DNA of 61,592 nucleotides, from the NCBI RefSeq assembly GCF_023074175.1, contig NZ_JADPKS010000092.1:1-61592 (forward strand). Direction: 5' to 3'. A program made the position numbers and the translations under genes. Positions within the stretch are counted from its first letter, which is position 1. Each line of letters opens with the position of its first letter. Of the stretch, positions 8,555 through 19,139 are shown one piece after another. This DNA comes from Bradyrhizobium sp. 139. GTDB lineage: Bacteria > Pseudomonadota > Alphaproteobacteria > Rhizobiales > Xanthobacteraceae. The notes under the pieces are model-generated. The model was not told where the DNA came from and made no database searches. It saw only the letters and a list, made by a program, of their open reading frames with translations.

Positions 8555-9574
8555 ATGATCAAGCATCTTCGTAGCAAGCTTGCGGCTGCGGCCCTGATCG
8601 CCGCAACCGGCTTCACGGCGTCCACGGCGCAGGCGCAGCAGAAGTCCGAAATCTCGCTGTCGCGCCAGCCCGGCATTTTCTACATGCCGAGCCACATCAT
8701 GGAAAAGCAGAAGCTGATCGAGAAGCATGCAGCTTCGCTCGGCATAGCCGGCGTCACCACCAAATGGGTGACCTTCTCCGGCGGCGGCGCGCAGACCGAT
8801 GCGCTGCTCGCCGGCGGCGTCGACATCCTCAACACCGGCACCGGCAATCTCCTCTTGCTGTGGGACCGCACCCGCGGCGGCGTGAAGGGCATCGTCGCGA
8901 CCTCGGCCCAGCCGATGACGCTGATCAGCCGCGACGCCAACATCAAGTCGATCAAGGATTTCGGCCCCAGCGACAAGATCGCGGTGCCGACGGTGAAAGT
9001 CTCGACGCAGGCGATCGTGCTTCAGATCGCCGCCGCCGACGCCTTCGGGGCCGAACAATGGTCGAAGCTCGATGTCAACACCGTGCAGCTCGGCCACCCC
9101 GACGCCTATGCGGCGCTGTCCAACTCCAAGCACGAGGTGCACACCCACTTCTCGATTCCGCCGTTCACCTTCCTGGAGCTGAAGAATGTGCCGGGCGCGC
9201 ATATCGTGCTGAGCTCGCCGGACGTGATGGGCGGCCCGCTCAGTCAGGCTCAATTCTTCACCACGACCAAATTCGCCGACGCCAATCCGAAGATCATCCA
9301 GGCCGTGCGCGACGCCACCAAGGAAGCGCAGGATCTGATCCGCAGCGACACCAGACAAGCGGTCGAGATCTACAAGGAGATCACCGGCGACAAGACCTCG
9401 GTGGAGGAGCTGCTCGATCTGCTCAAGGAGCCCGGCATGATGGAGTGGAATCTCGAGCCGCAGGGCACGATGAAATTCGCCGCGCATCTGTACAAGACCG
9501 GCACGCTGAAGACCCAGCCCAAGGCCTGGACCGACTATTACCTCCCTGTCGCACACGATCTGAAGGGCAATTGA
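8555..9574 (+). CDS. ABC transporter periplasmic binding protein (NrtA/SsuA/TauA type)
   Basis: This 339-residue protein has a clear signal peptide (about 1-27, basic start, hydrophobic core, AQA cleavage site) and then an NMT1/SsuA-like fold: SRQPGIFYMPSHIMEKQKLI, and GGGAQTDALLAGGVDILNTG where the ligand cleft forms. It should capture a small anion or organic solute in the periplasm for the ATPase and permease encoded next. GGAGGA precedes the ATG. Its stop overlaps the ATPase start (TGATG). The substrate is not predictable from sequence. The downstream dehydratase points to a sugar acid or hydroxy acid. Confidence 0.9.
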   Translation: MIKHLRSKLAAAALIAATGFTASTAQAQQKSEISLSRQPGIFYMPSHIMEKQKLIEKHAASLGIAGVTTKWVTFSGGGAQTDALLAGGVDILNTGTGNLLLLWDRTRGGVKGIVATSAQPMTLISRDANIKSIKDFGPSDKIAVPTVKVSTQAIVLQIAAADAFGAEQWSKLDVNTVQLGHPDAYAALSNSKHEVHTHFSIPPFTFLELKNVPGAHIVLSSPDVMGGPLSQAQFFTTTKFADANPKIIQAVRDATKEAQDLIRSDTRQAVEIYKEITGDKTSVEELLDLLKEPGMMEWNLEPQGTMKFAAHLYKTGTLKTQPKAWTDYYLPVAHDLKGN

Positions 9575-10335
9575 TGGCGCTGCTCGACGTCAGCTCCGTG
9601 ACGCTGCGCTACAAGACCTCCAGCGCCGTCGTCACCGCCACCGAAAGGGTCTCCTTCACCGTCGACCGGTCCGACCGCTTTGTGCTGCTCGGGCCGTCCG
9701 GCTGCGGCAAGTCGACTCTGCTCAAGGCCGTCGGCGGCTACATGAGCCCGAGCGAAGGCCGCATGAGCATCAACAACCGCGAGATCCACGGTCCCGGCGC
9801 CGACCGCATGATGATCTTCCAGGAGTTCGACCAGCTCCTGCCGTGGAAGAGCGTGCTGGCCAACGTAATGTTCCCGCTGCTGACGGCGCGAAAGCTGTCG
9901 CGCAAGGACGCCGAGGCGCGCGCGCGGGCCTATATCGAGAAGGTCGGGCTCACCCGCGTCGCCGATGCCTATCCGCACACGCTGTCCGGCGGCATGAAGC
10001 AGCGCGTCGCGATCGCGCGCGGCATGGCGATGGAGCCGGATATCCTGCTGATGGACGAGCCGTTCGCCGCGCTCGACGCGCTGACGCGGCGCACCTGCCA
10101 GGACGAGCTGCTCCAGCTCTGGAGCGAAACCAGGTTCACCGTGCTGTTCGTGACGCATTCGATCGCGGAAGCGATCCGCATCGGCAACCGCATCCTGCTG
10201 CTGTCGCCGCATCCCGGCCGCGTCAAGGCCGAGGTGGTCGATGTCGACAAGGTCTCCAATAACGATGGCAGCGCCGGCCGGCTGGAGAAGGAGATCCACG
10301 ATCTCCTGTTCGCCGCCGAAGCTGTGGCGCATTGA
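9574..10335 (+). CDS. ABC transporter ATPase (NrtD/SsuB/TauB type)
   Basis: This 253-residue cytoplasmic ATPase has Walker A at 40-48 (GPSGCGKST), the Q loop at FQEFDQLLPW, signature LSGGMKQR at 137-144, Walker B LLMDEP at 158-163, and the H-loop in VTHSIAEA. These are all residues needed for ATP hydrolysis. The ATG overlaps the stop of the binding-protein gene by one base, and the permease gene follows directly, so the three are one transcription unit. It belongs to the nitrate/sulfonate/taurine importer group by family resemblance. Confidence 0.95.
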   Translation: MALLDVSSVTLRYKTSSAVVTATERVSFTVDRSDRFVLLGPSGCGKSTLLKAVGGYMSPSEGRMSINNREIHGPGADRMMIFQEFDQLLPWKSVLANVMFPLLTARKLSRKDAEARARAYIEKVGLTRVADAYPHTLSGGMKQRVAIARGMAMEPDILLMDEPFAALDALTRRTCQDELLQLWSETRFTVLFVTHSIAEAIRIGNRILLLSPHPGRVKAEVVDVDKVSNNDGSAGRLEKEIHDLLFAAEAVAH

Positions 10336-10349
10336 GAGAGCCTTTGATT

Positions 10350-11203
10350 ATGGGCGAAGCGAGAATTTTGCTGCGGGACGCGCCGGCTGCCGCTGCTGCA
10401 AGCGAAGTCGAGCGCAAGCTGGGCGTTGGCGAGCTGCTATGGAACGACGGGTTCGTCCGCAAAACCGTCATCATCCTGTTCTTGGCCGCGATCTGGGAAG
10501 CCTACGGCCTCGCACTCGACAATCCCCTGCTGTTTCCCACATTGCACGATACGTTCGTGACGCTGTTCGAACGCGTCAAGGACGGCACGATCCCCATGCG
10601 GGCCTGGGCCTCGCTGAAGGTGCTGTTCATGGGTTATTCGGCGGGCATCGCGCTTGCCGCCATCTTCACGGTGCTCGCCATCTCGACCCGCATCGGCACC
10701 GACTTTCTGGAGACGGTGACCGCGATGTTCAATCCATTGCCGGCGATCGCGCTGTTGCCGCTCGCCCTGATCTGGTTCGGACTCGGCAATGGCAGCCTCG
10801 TGTTCGTGCTGATCCATTCGGTGCTGTGGCCGGTTGCGCTCAACACCCATTCCGGCTTCAAGAGCGTGTCCAACACACTGCGCATGGTCGGGCGTAATTA
10901 CGGCCTGCGCGGACTGCCCTATGTGGCAAAAATCCTGATTCCCGCCGCGTTCGGCTCGATCCTCACCGGCCTCAAGATCGGCTGGGCCTTCGCCTGGCGC
11001 ACGCTGATCGCGGCCGAGCTGGTGTTCGGCGTGTCCTCGGGGCAGGGCGGGCTAGGCTGGTTCATCTTCGAAAACCGCAACCTGCTCGACATTCCGGCGG
11101 TGTTCGCAGGCCTCTTGACCGTGATAATCATCGGGCTCTTTGTCGAGAACCTGATTTTCCGCGCCATCGAGCGGAACACCGTCCAGAAATGGGGCACCCA
11201 ATC

Positions 11204-11207
<4 letters not shown>
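10350..11207 (+). CDS. ABC transporter permease (SsuC/TauC type)
   Basis: This inner-membrane protein of about 285 residues has roughly six hydrophobic helices. It carries the BPD_transp_1 coupling loop in the region RNYGLRGLPYVAKILIPAAF followed by GSILTGLKIGWAFAWRTLIAAEL, the signature of this importer class. I prefer ATG 10350, with GAGAG about ten bases upstream; a TTG at 10332 overlapping the ATPase stop is an alternative. The stop overlaps the dehydratase start (ATGA), tying transport to metabolism. Confidence 0.93.
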
Positions 11208-12943
<1,736 letters not shown>

Positions 12944-12950
12944 CCATCCT

Positions 12951-13056
12951 GTCATTCCGGGGCATCGCGAAGCGATGAGCCCGGAATCCATCGCACCGCA
13001 GTCTGTGCCGCTCGATGGATTCCGGGTTCGCGCCGAGTGGCGCGCCCCGGAATGAC
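12951..13056. repeat. Dispersed inverted repeat (gtcattccgggg family)
   Basis: Arms gtcattccggggc and gccccggaatgac flank a GC-rich middle that itself folds (ggaatccatcg against cgatggattcc). It fills the gap between the dehydratase and the RraA-like gene inside the same operon. A shorter copy of the same family is at 55109-55146. Confidence 0.85.
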
Positions 13057-13073
13057 GAAAGAGAGAGCATGAG

Positions 13074-13793
13074 ATGACAAAACTTACCGACGCCACCCGC
13101 AACAAGCTCAAATCCGTCTCCACCGCCACCGTCGCCACTGCTTTGTTCAAGCGCGGCCTGCGCATCCAGATGATCCAGGACGTGCATCCGCTCGGCTCCG
13201 ACCATCCGACCATGGTGGGCGAGGCCTTCACGCTGCGCTATATGCCGGCGCGCGAGGATCTCAACACCATCGATGTGTTTAGGGATCGCTCGCATCCGCA
13301 GCGCAAGGCGGTCGAGGATTGTCCGGCAGGCAGCGTGCTGGTGATGGACAGCCGCAAGGACGCGCGCGCGGCCTCCGCCGGCGCGATCCTGATCACGCGA
13401 TTGATGAAGCGCGGCGTCGCAGGTGTCGTTACCGATGGCGGGTTTCGCGATTCGGCCGAGATCGCCAGGCTCGGCATCCCCGCCTACCACCACCGCCCCT
13501 CAGCGCCGACCAACCTCACGCTGCACCAGGCGATCGAGATCAACGTGCCGATCGGCTGCGGCGATGCGCCGGTATTCCCGGGCGACGTGATCCTCGGCGA
13601 TGCCGACGGCGTCATCGTGATCCCCGCGCATCTTGCGGACGAGATCGCGAACGAGACTTTCGAGATGACCGCGTTCGAGGATTTCGTCACCGAGGAAGTC
13701 GGCAAGGGCCGCGGCATTTTTGGTCTCTACCCGGCGACGGACCCGCAGACGCTGACCGACTTCGCTGAATGGCGGAAGAAAAGCAAAAGGTAG
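13074..13793 (+). CDS. RraA / HMG-CHA aldolase-family protein
   Basis: This 239-residue protein is of the RraA-like fold. It shows the motifs GVVTDGGFRDSAEIARLGIP, where Arg and Asp bind the substrate carboxylate and metal, and GDVILGDADGVIVIP. The family includes 4-hydroxy-4-methyl-2-oxoglutarate aldolases and oxaloacetate decarboxylases as well as RNase E regulators. The metabolic context here favours an aldolase or decarboxylase acting after the dehydratase at 11204-12943. It is preceded by GAGAG close to the ATG and by a repeat that separates it from the dehydratase. Confidence 0.85.
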   Translation: MTKLTDATRNKLKSVSTATVATALFKRGLRIQMIQDVHPLGSDHPTMVGEAFTLRYMPAREDLNTIDVFRDRSHPQRKAVEDCPAGSVLVMDSRKDARAASAGAILITRLMKRGVAGVVTDGGFRDSAEIARLGIPAYHHRPSAPTNLTLHQAIEINVPIGCGDAPVFPGDVILGDADGVIVIPAHLADEIANETFEMTAFEDFVTEEVGKGRGIFGLYPATDPQTLTDFAEWRKKSKR

Positions 13794-13896
13794 CTGGTTG
13801 GATCTTACTTGCCCAACCAGATTTCGACGTAGCCTGGCCTCGCCGAAGAGTCTTGTTTGGCGACGATGGGATTGCCTGAGCCGCCTCGTCGATCCC

Positions 13897-13981
13897 GTAG
13901 CCCGGATGGAGCGAAGCGCAATCCGGGACAGTCTTGCGCGCTGCATGGACCCCGGATTGCGCTGCGCTCCATCCGGGCTAC
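13897..13981. repeat. Dispersed inverted repeat (tagcccggatgg family), second copy
   Basis: Arms gtagcccggatggagcgaag and the matching complement near 13962-13981 flank a loop of about 25 bases. It is the same family as 3685-3772 and again lies between two convergent genes, ending four bases before the oligopeptidase stop. The remaining bases 13794-13896 hold nothing I can identify. Confidence 0.85.
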
Positions 13982-13985
13982 GAAG

Positions 13986-16085
13986 TTACGCCTCCGCCAT
14001 CCCCGCCGCCCACAGCGCGAACGCATAGACGATCGCGACTTCATCGAGCCGGTTGAAGCGCCCCGAGGCGCCGCCATGGCCGGCGCCCATGTTGGTGCGG
14101 AGAAGCACCGGGCCGCCGCCGCTCATGGTGGCGCGCAAGCGCGCGATCCATTTGGCGGGCTCCCAGTAGGTGACTCGAGGATCAGTAAGCCCGCCCATCG
14201 CCAAAATCGCCGGATAGTGCTTCGCCGCGACGTTGTCGTATGGCGAGTAGGACAGGATGGTGCGAAAATCCTTCTCGCTCTCGATGGGATTGCCCCATTC
14301 CGGCCATTCCGGCGGCGTCAGCGGCAGGGTGTCGTCGAGCATGGTGTTGAGCACGTCGACGAACGGCACCTCGGCGACGATGCCGGCGAACAATTCGCCG
14401 ACGCGGTTGGCCACCGCGCCCATCAGCATGCCGCCGGCCGAGCCGCCATGGCCAACGATGCGCTTTGCACCCGTGTACTTCGCATCGATCAGCGCCCGCG
14501 CGCTGGCGGCAAAATCGTCGAACGAGTTCGTCTTCTTCTCGCGCTTGCCGTCGAGATACCAACCCCAGCCCTTGTCGGCGCCGCCGCGGATATGGGCAAT
14601 GGCGTAGACGAAGCCGCGATCGACCAGCGACAGGCGGTTGGCGTTGAACGAGGCCGGCATCGCCATGCCGTAGGAGCCGTAGCCATAGAGCAGCAGCGGC
14701 GCCGAACCGTCGAGCGCGAGCCCGCGGCGATGGAGGATCGAGACCGGTACCTCGGCGCCGTCATGCGCCTTGGCCATGATGCGCGTCGTGACATAGTCGG
14801 CCGCATTGTGGCCGGACGGGATCTCCTGGCGCTTGCGCAGGGTGCGCGTGCGCTTCGCCATGTCGTAGTCATAGACTTCAGACGGCGTTGTCATCGACGA
14901 ATAGGCGAAGCGCAAATTCGTCGTCTCGAATTCGTAGGAGCCCATCGTGTCGAGCGAATAGGCGGCCTCATCGAAGGCGATGGCGTGCTCTTCTTTTGTC
15001 GTCAGATCGCGGATCACGATGGAAGGCAGCGCATTGGCGCGCTCCAGCCGCACCAGATGGCCGGCATAGAGATCGAAATCGATGATGTAGATGCCCGGAC
15101 GATACGGGATCAAATCGCGCCAATTTCCGCGCTCGGGTGAGCCAAGCGGCGCGGTGACGATCTTGAAGTCGATGGCGTCGTCGGCATTGGTGAGGATGAA
15201 GAGCTCGTCGCCGCGGTCGGCCAGCGAATATTGCACGCCTTCTTCGCGCGCTGCGACCAGCCGCGGCGGCGCCTCGGGGTTTTCGAGATCGATCAGCCGT
15301 TGCTCCGAGGTCTCGTGGTCGCCGCCCGCGATCACGCAGAAGCGCCCGCTGGTGCTCTCGTGCAGATGGGTAAACCAGCCGGAATCCAGCTCCTCATAGA
15401 CCAGCGTGTCGTCGATCTGTTTGGTGCCGAGCTTATGCCGCCACACCTGCATCGGCCGGTGATTGTCGTCGAGCTTCACATAGAAGAAGGACTTCGCATC
15501 CTTGCTCCAGACCACGCCGCCGTCGGTCTCCTCGACGAGGTCGTCAAGATCCTTAGCCGTAGCCCAGTCGCGGACGCGGATCGAGAAATATTCGGAGCCC
15601 TTGGTATCCGCGCTCCAGGCCTGGAGCTTGTGATCGTTTGAGTGGCGGCTGCCGCCGAATTTGAAGTATGTGTGGTCCTTGGCGAGCGCATCGCCGTCGA
15701 GCACGATGTGGCCATCGCCGCCATCGCGCGGCATGCGGCCGAACAGCTCGTGCTGCCCGCCCTCGCGAAACCTGCGGAAATAGGCGAACGGCCCGTCCGG
15801 CGAAGGCACGCTGGAATCGTCCTCCTTGATCCGGGAGCGCATCTCGCGCACCAGCGTCTTCTGCAGAGGCGAGGTATGGCCGAGCAGGCTGTCGGTGTAG
15901 CCGTTCTCTTCATCCAGATATTTGCGGATGTCGGGATCGAGCACCGCGGGGTCGCGCAGCACCTCCTGCCATTTCTCGTCCTTTAGCCAGGCATAGTCGT
16001 CGGTCACGGTGATGCCATGCCGTGTGAAGGAATGCGGCCGGCGCGGGGCGATTGGGGGCTGGGAAGGTGTTTTGGCTTGTGTCAC
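13986..16085 (-). CDS. ptrB: Oligopeptidase B (S9A prolyl oligopeptidase family)
   Basis: This 699-residue serine peptidase should cleave short peptides after basic residues in the cytoplasm. An N-terminal beta-propeller (about 70-410) precedes an alpha/beta-hydrolase domain. The triad is readable: Ser549 in GHGGSAGG, Asp635 in LTDPRV and His670 in GAGHGG. Length matches the family. The GTG at 16085 (VTQAKTPSQPPIAP) with GAGGAT about six bases upstream is preferred, because further upstream the open frame runs into a dispersed repeat. It stands alone between two repeats. Confidence 0.93.
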   Translation of the reverse strand: MTQAKTPSQPPIAPRRPHSFTRHGITVTDDYAWLKDEKWQEVLRDPAVLDPDIRKYLDEENGYTDSLLGHTSPLQKTLVREMRSRIKEDDSSVPSPDGPFAYFRRFREGGQHELFGRMPRDGGDGHIVLDGDALAKDHTYFKFGGSRHSNDHKLQAWSADTKGSEYFSIRVRDWATAKDLDDLVEETDGGVVWSKDAKSFFYVKLDDNHRPMQVWRHKLGTKQIDDTLVYEELDSGWFTHLHESTSGRFCVIAGGDHETSEQRLIDLENPEAPPRLVAAREEGVQYSLADRGDELFILTNADDAIDFKIVTAPLGSPERGNWRDLIPYRPGIYIIDFDLYAGHLVRLERANALPSIVIRDLTTKEEHAIAFDEAAYSLDTMGSYEFETTNLRFAYSSMTTPSEVYDYDMAKRTRTLRKRQEIPSGHNAADYVTTRIMAKAHDGAEVPVSILHRRGLALDGSAPLLLYGYGSYGMAMPASFNANRLSLVDRGFVYAIAHIRGGADKGWGWYLDGKREKKTNSFDDFAASARALIDAKYTGAKRIVGHGGSAGGMLMGAVANRVGELFAGIVAEVPFVDVLNTMLDDTLPLTPPEWPEWGNPIESEKDFRTILSYSPYDNVAAKHYPAILAMGGLTDPRVTYWEPAKWIARLRATMSGGGPVLLRTNMGAGHGGASGRFNRLDEVAIVYAFALWAAGMAEA

Positions 16086-16119
16086 TCGATCCTCATCCAG
16101 ATGCGTCGGCGTTCTTTCA

Positions 16120-16287
16120 CCTCTCCCCGCTTGCGGGGAGAGGTCGGATTGCATCGAAGATGCAATCCGGGTGAGGGGGACTCTCCGCGAGCCCAACTCT
16201 CACTACCCCTTGCTGAAGCAGCCCCTCACCCCAACCCTCTCAGCGCGAGCGAAGCTCGTCGCGGCCCCGTAAGAACGGGGAGAGGGA
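16120..16287. repeat. Dispersed inverted repeat (ctctccccgcttgcggggag family)
   Basis: A tight hairpin at 16120-16143 (cctctccccgc-ttgc-ggggagagg) is followed by further partial arms up to a matching block ending acggggagagggag near 16287. A related element is at 18970-19121. It occupies the middle of the 337-base gap between oligopeptidase B (start 16085) and the MBOAT gene (start 16423); the remaining bases 16288-16422 show no gene I can support. Confidence 0.8.
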
Positions 16288-16422
16288 GAAGGAGGCGCGC
16301 CGTGTTGCCTCTTATATCGTCCCGATTCCTCGAATTGCCAGCGGGACTGCGCCAAGTCGCCGGGTTGTTGATCGTCCCCTTGTATGCTTTAGGCTCCATG
16401 TCCCCGCCGCCGGTCCAGCCTG

Positions 16423-17859
16423 ATGCTGTTCAATTCCTACCCGTTCATCTTGCTGTTCCTGCCGGCCGTGCTGGTCGGGTACTTTTGGCTCGGGCAACGC
16501 AGCAATCTCACCCCGGTGATCTGGCTGGCGGCAGCCTCGCTCGCCTTTTACGCCATCGGCAACTGGCAGTTCGTGGCCCTGTTGCTGGCGTCGATCGCCT
16601 TTAACTATGGCGTCGGCCACCTCCTCATCGTAGCGAAGCTCACCCCGTCGCGGCGCCGGGCCGTACTTGCTCTCGGTATTGCCGGCGATCTCCTCGTGCT
16701 CGGCATCTTCAAATATGCCGGCTTCGCCGCCGACAATATCAATGCGCTGTTCGGCACGCATTTTGCTGCTCACATCCTGCTGCCAGTCGGCATCTCCTTC
16801 TACACCTTCACTCAGATCGCGTTCCTGGTCGATGCCTGGCGCGGCCAGGTCGCGGCCTATGCGCTGCCGCACTATGCATTGTTCGTGACCTACTTCCCGC
16901 ATCTGATCGCAGGGCCGATCCTCCACCACAAGGACATGATCCCGCAATTCGCGCGGGAGGAGACCAAGCATCCGGACCCGCATCTGATGCTGTGCGGACT
17001 CATCATCTTCGCGGTCGGCCTGTTCAAGAAGACCTGCCTCGCCGACGGCATCCAGCCCCTGGTCGCGCTCGCCTTCGAGGCGCGCTCGCCGAGCTTCGAC
17101 CAGGCCTGGCTCGGCGCGCTCGCCTACACGTTCCAGCTCTATTTCGACTTCTCCGGCTATTCCGACATGGCGATCGGCATGTCGCTGATGTTCGGCATCT
17201 TCCTGCCCGTGAATTTCAACTCCCCTTACAAGGCCACCAGCATTGTCGAGTTCTGGCGCCGCTGGCACATGACCTTGTCGCAGTTCTTGCGCGACTATCT
17301 CTACATCTCGCTCGGCGGCAATCGCCGCGGCCGGGTGCTGCGCTACGTCAATCTGATGATCACGATGCTGCTCGGCGGTCTCTGGCACGGCGCGGCCTGG
17401 ACGTTCGTGGTGTGGGGCGCGCTGCACGGCGCCTATCTCTGTATCAATCACGCCTTCAATGCGCTGGTGCCGAACATTGCGACGCCTCTTGTGCGGATGG
17501 CCCGCGCCGCTGGGGCCGTGCTGACTTTCCTGGCCGTCGTCGTGGCCTGGGTTTTCTTTCGTGCCGAGCGGGTCGATTGGGCGCTGCGGATCCTCGGCGC
17601 CATGGCTAGCCCAACGAACATCGTCTTCGGCCGCGAGGAGATCGCGGCGCTGGTGCTTGTATCCATCTACGCCGCGCTGGTGTGGCTGGCGCCGAACACG
17701 CAAGCGATCATGGGCTACGATCACGGCCATCGCAGGGTCGGTGATGGCCTGCGGGCAGGGCGGATGCGGCCGCTGTTCCTCTACGGCGCGTCGCTGGTGC
17801 TCGCTCTCGGAATTCTCGGCATCCAGAGCCACAGCGAATTCATCTATCTCCGGTTCTGA
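16423..17859 (+). CDS. MBOAT-family O-acyltransferase (AlgI/DltB-like)
   Basis: This 478-residue polytopic membrane protein has about ten hydrophobic helices. It carries the MBOAT core: HLIAGPILHH near 160-169, FDFSGYSDMAIG near 241-252, FWRRWHMTLSQFLRDYLYI near 277-295 with His282, and GGLWHGAAWTFVVWG with the catalytic His322. AlgI/PatA/DltB members move acyl groups across the membrane onto a polysaccharide or wall polymer. The stop overlaps the start of the next gene (TGATG), whose product looks like the extracytoplasmic partner. Confidence 0.92.
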   Translation: MLFNSYPFILLFLPAVLVGYFWLGQRSNLTPVIWLAAASLAFYAIGNWQFVALLLASIAFNYGVGHLLIVAKLTPSRRRAVLALGIAGDLLVLGIFKYAGFAADNINALFGTHFAAHILLPVGISFYTFTQIAFLVDAWRGQVAAYALPHYALFVTYFPHLIAGPILHHKDMIPQFAREETKHPDPHLMLCGLIIFAVGLFKKTCLADGIQPLVALAFEARSPSFDQAWLGALAYTFQLYFDFSGYSDMAIGMSLMFGIFLPVNFNSPYKATSIVEFWRRWHMTLSQFLRDYLYISLGGNRRGRVLRYVNLMITMLLGGLWHGAAWTFVVWGALHGAYLCINHAFNALVPNIATPLVRMARAAGAVLTFLAVVVAWVFFRAERVDWALRILGAMASPTNIVFGREEIAALVLVSIYAALVWLAPNTQAIMGYDHGHRRVGDGLRAGRMRPLFLYGASLVLALGILGIQSHSEFIYLRF

Positions 17860-18965
17860 TGCGGAGCACGTTCAAACATTCGATGCGTCTTCTCCTCGCC
17901 AGCATCGCGTGCATGCTGGGCGCGGCGGCACTGACTTTCGTCGTCGATCCCCTGCAACTGTTTCGCCCCTCGCGTCTCGTGGCAGCCTTCTATTCCGACG
18001 ATACGCGCGTGCAGAATGCCGGGCTGATCCGCAGCCAGTCGTTCGACACCGCCTTCATGGGCACCTCGCTCGCGATTCATTTCCGCCAGAGCGACATCGA
18101 TCGCGCGCTCGGCGTGCATTCGCTCAAGCTGGCGATGACCGGGTCCAATTCGCGCCAGCAAAGTTTTGTGCTGGAGCAGGCGATTGCCCGCGGCGCCCGG
18201 CGCGTGATCTGGGCGATGGACGATTTTATCTTTGTCGATGCGGCCGATATCGAAGCGGATCCCTATCTCTCCGTCGATCTCTATCGCAGGACAACGAAGG
18301 GGATCGCGTCCTATCTGTTCAGCGCCGCGATGGCCAAGGAATCCCTGTTCGCGCTGCTGCGGTCGGGGCGACCGTTTCGAGGGCCGTTGACCCGGGCCGC
18401 GCCTTTTCTCCCCGTCAAGTTTGCGCTGTCCGATGTCGACGACATCTACGCGCTGCCGCGGGATTTCGATGTCGCGCGTGGCTACAACGCGGAGAAGACG
18501 CTTGCCGCCTTCGCCTATATCACCAGTCCCGCACGCAGCCGCTTCCTCGGCGAAGGCTATGGCTACGACGCCATGGTGCGGCATTTCGAGCGCGATGCCG
18601 CCGGCCTGATCACGCGCCATCCGGACGTGACCTTCGACATCTACTTTCCGCCCTATTCGATCCTGCAATTCGTCGCGATGCGCGATGCCTCGCCGGCAAC
18701 GTTGAAGATCGTCACCGATCTCACCGCCCGCATCGCCGAGCGCCTGACGCAGCTTCCGAACGCGCATCTCCACGATTTCCGGGCGGTCAAGGCGGTCACC
18801 CACGACCTCGACAATTACGGCGACGTCATCCACCATTCGCCGCTGGTGGATGCGAAGGTGCTGTCATGGCTGGCGCGTGGGAAGTATCGGATCGATCCGA
18901 AGGCGCCGCTCGCGTCGCTTGATGCACTCAAGGCTCAAGTCGAAGCGTATCGCGTCGAGCGCTGA
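17859..18965 (+). CDS. Membrane-anchored DltD/AlgJ-like partner of the MBOAT protein
   Basis: This 368-residue protein has one N-terminal membrane segment (about 8-28) and an exported domain. It has a plausible SGNH-type triad: Ser70 in FMGTS, and Asp322 with His325 in YGDVIHHSP, in the same order and roughly the same spacing as DltD. Overall similarity to a named family cannot be judged by eye. Together with the overlapping MBOAT gene it should modify an envelope glycan with an acyl group, by analogy with AlgI/AlgJ and DltB/DltD. The function is inferred; the Ser-Asp-His residues are seen directly. Confidence 0.65.
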   Translation: MRSTFKHSMRLLLASIACMLGAAALTFVVDPLQLFRPSRLVAAFYSDDTRVQNAGLIRSQSFDTAFMGTSLAIHFRQSDIDRALGVHSLKLAMTGSNSRQQSFVLEQAIARGARRVIWAMDDFIFVDAADIEADPYLSVDLYRRTTKGIASYLFSAAMAKESLFALLRSGRPFRGPLTRAAPFLPVKFALSDVDDIYALPRDFDVARGYNAEKTLAAFAYITSPARSRFLGEGYGYDAMVRHFERDAAGLITRHPDVTFDIYFPPYSILQFVAMRDASPATLKIVTDLTARIAERLTQLPNAHLHDFRAVKAVTHDLDNYGDVIHHSPLVDAKVLSWLARGKYRIDPKAPLASLDALKAQVEAYRVER

Positions 18966-18969
18966 ACTT

Positions 18970-19121
18970 CCCCTCTCCCCTTGTGGGTGGGAGAGGTGGC
19001 TCGTCGCGTAGCGGCGAGACGGGTGAGGGGTCTCTCTCCGCGAGTCCGTCTGGCAGTTGCGATTGTGGAAACAACCCCTCATCCGGCGCTTCGCGCCACC
19101 TTCTCCCACAAGGGGAGAAGG
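18970..19121. repeat. Dispersed inverted repeat (ccctctccccttgtg family)
   Basis: Outer arms (ccctctccccttgtgggtgg and its near complement ending at 19121) enclose inner pairs such as tcgtcgcgtagcggcgag. It lies between two convergent genes ending at 18965 and 19140, so its hairpin could end transcription from both. It is related to 16120-16287. Confidence 0.8.
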
Positions 19122-19139
19122 AAGAAAGAAGTGCCCGCG

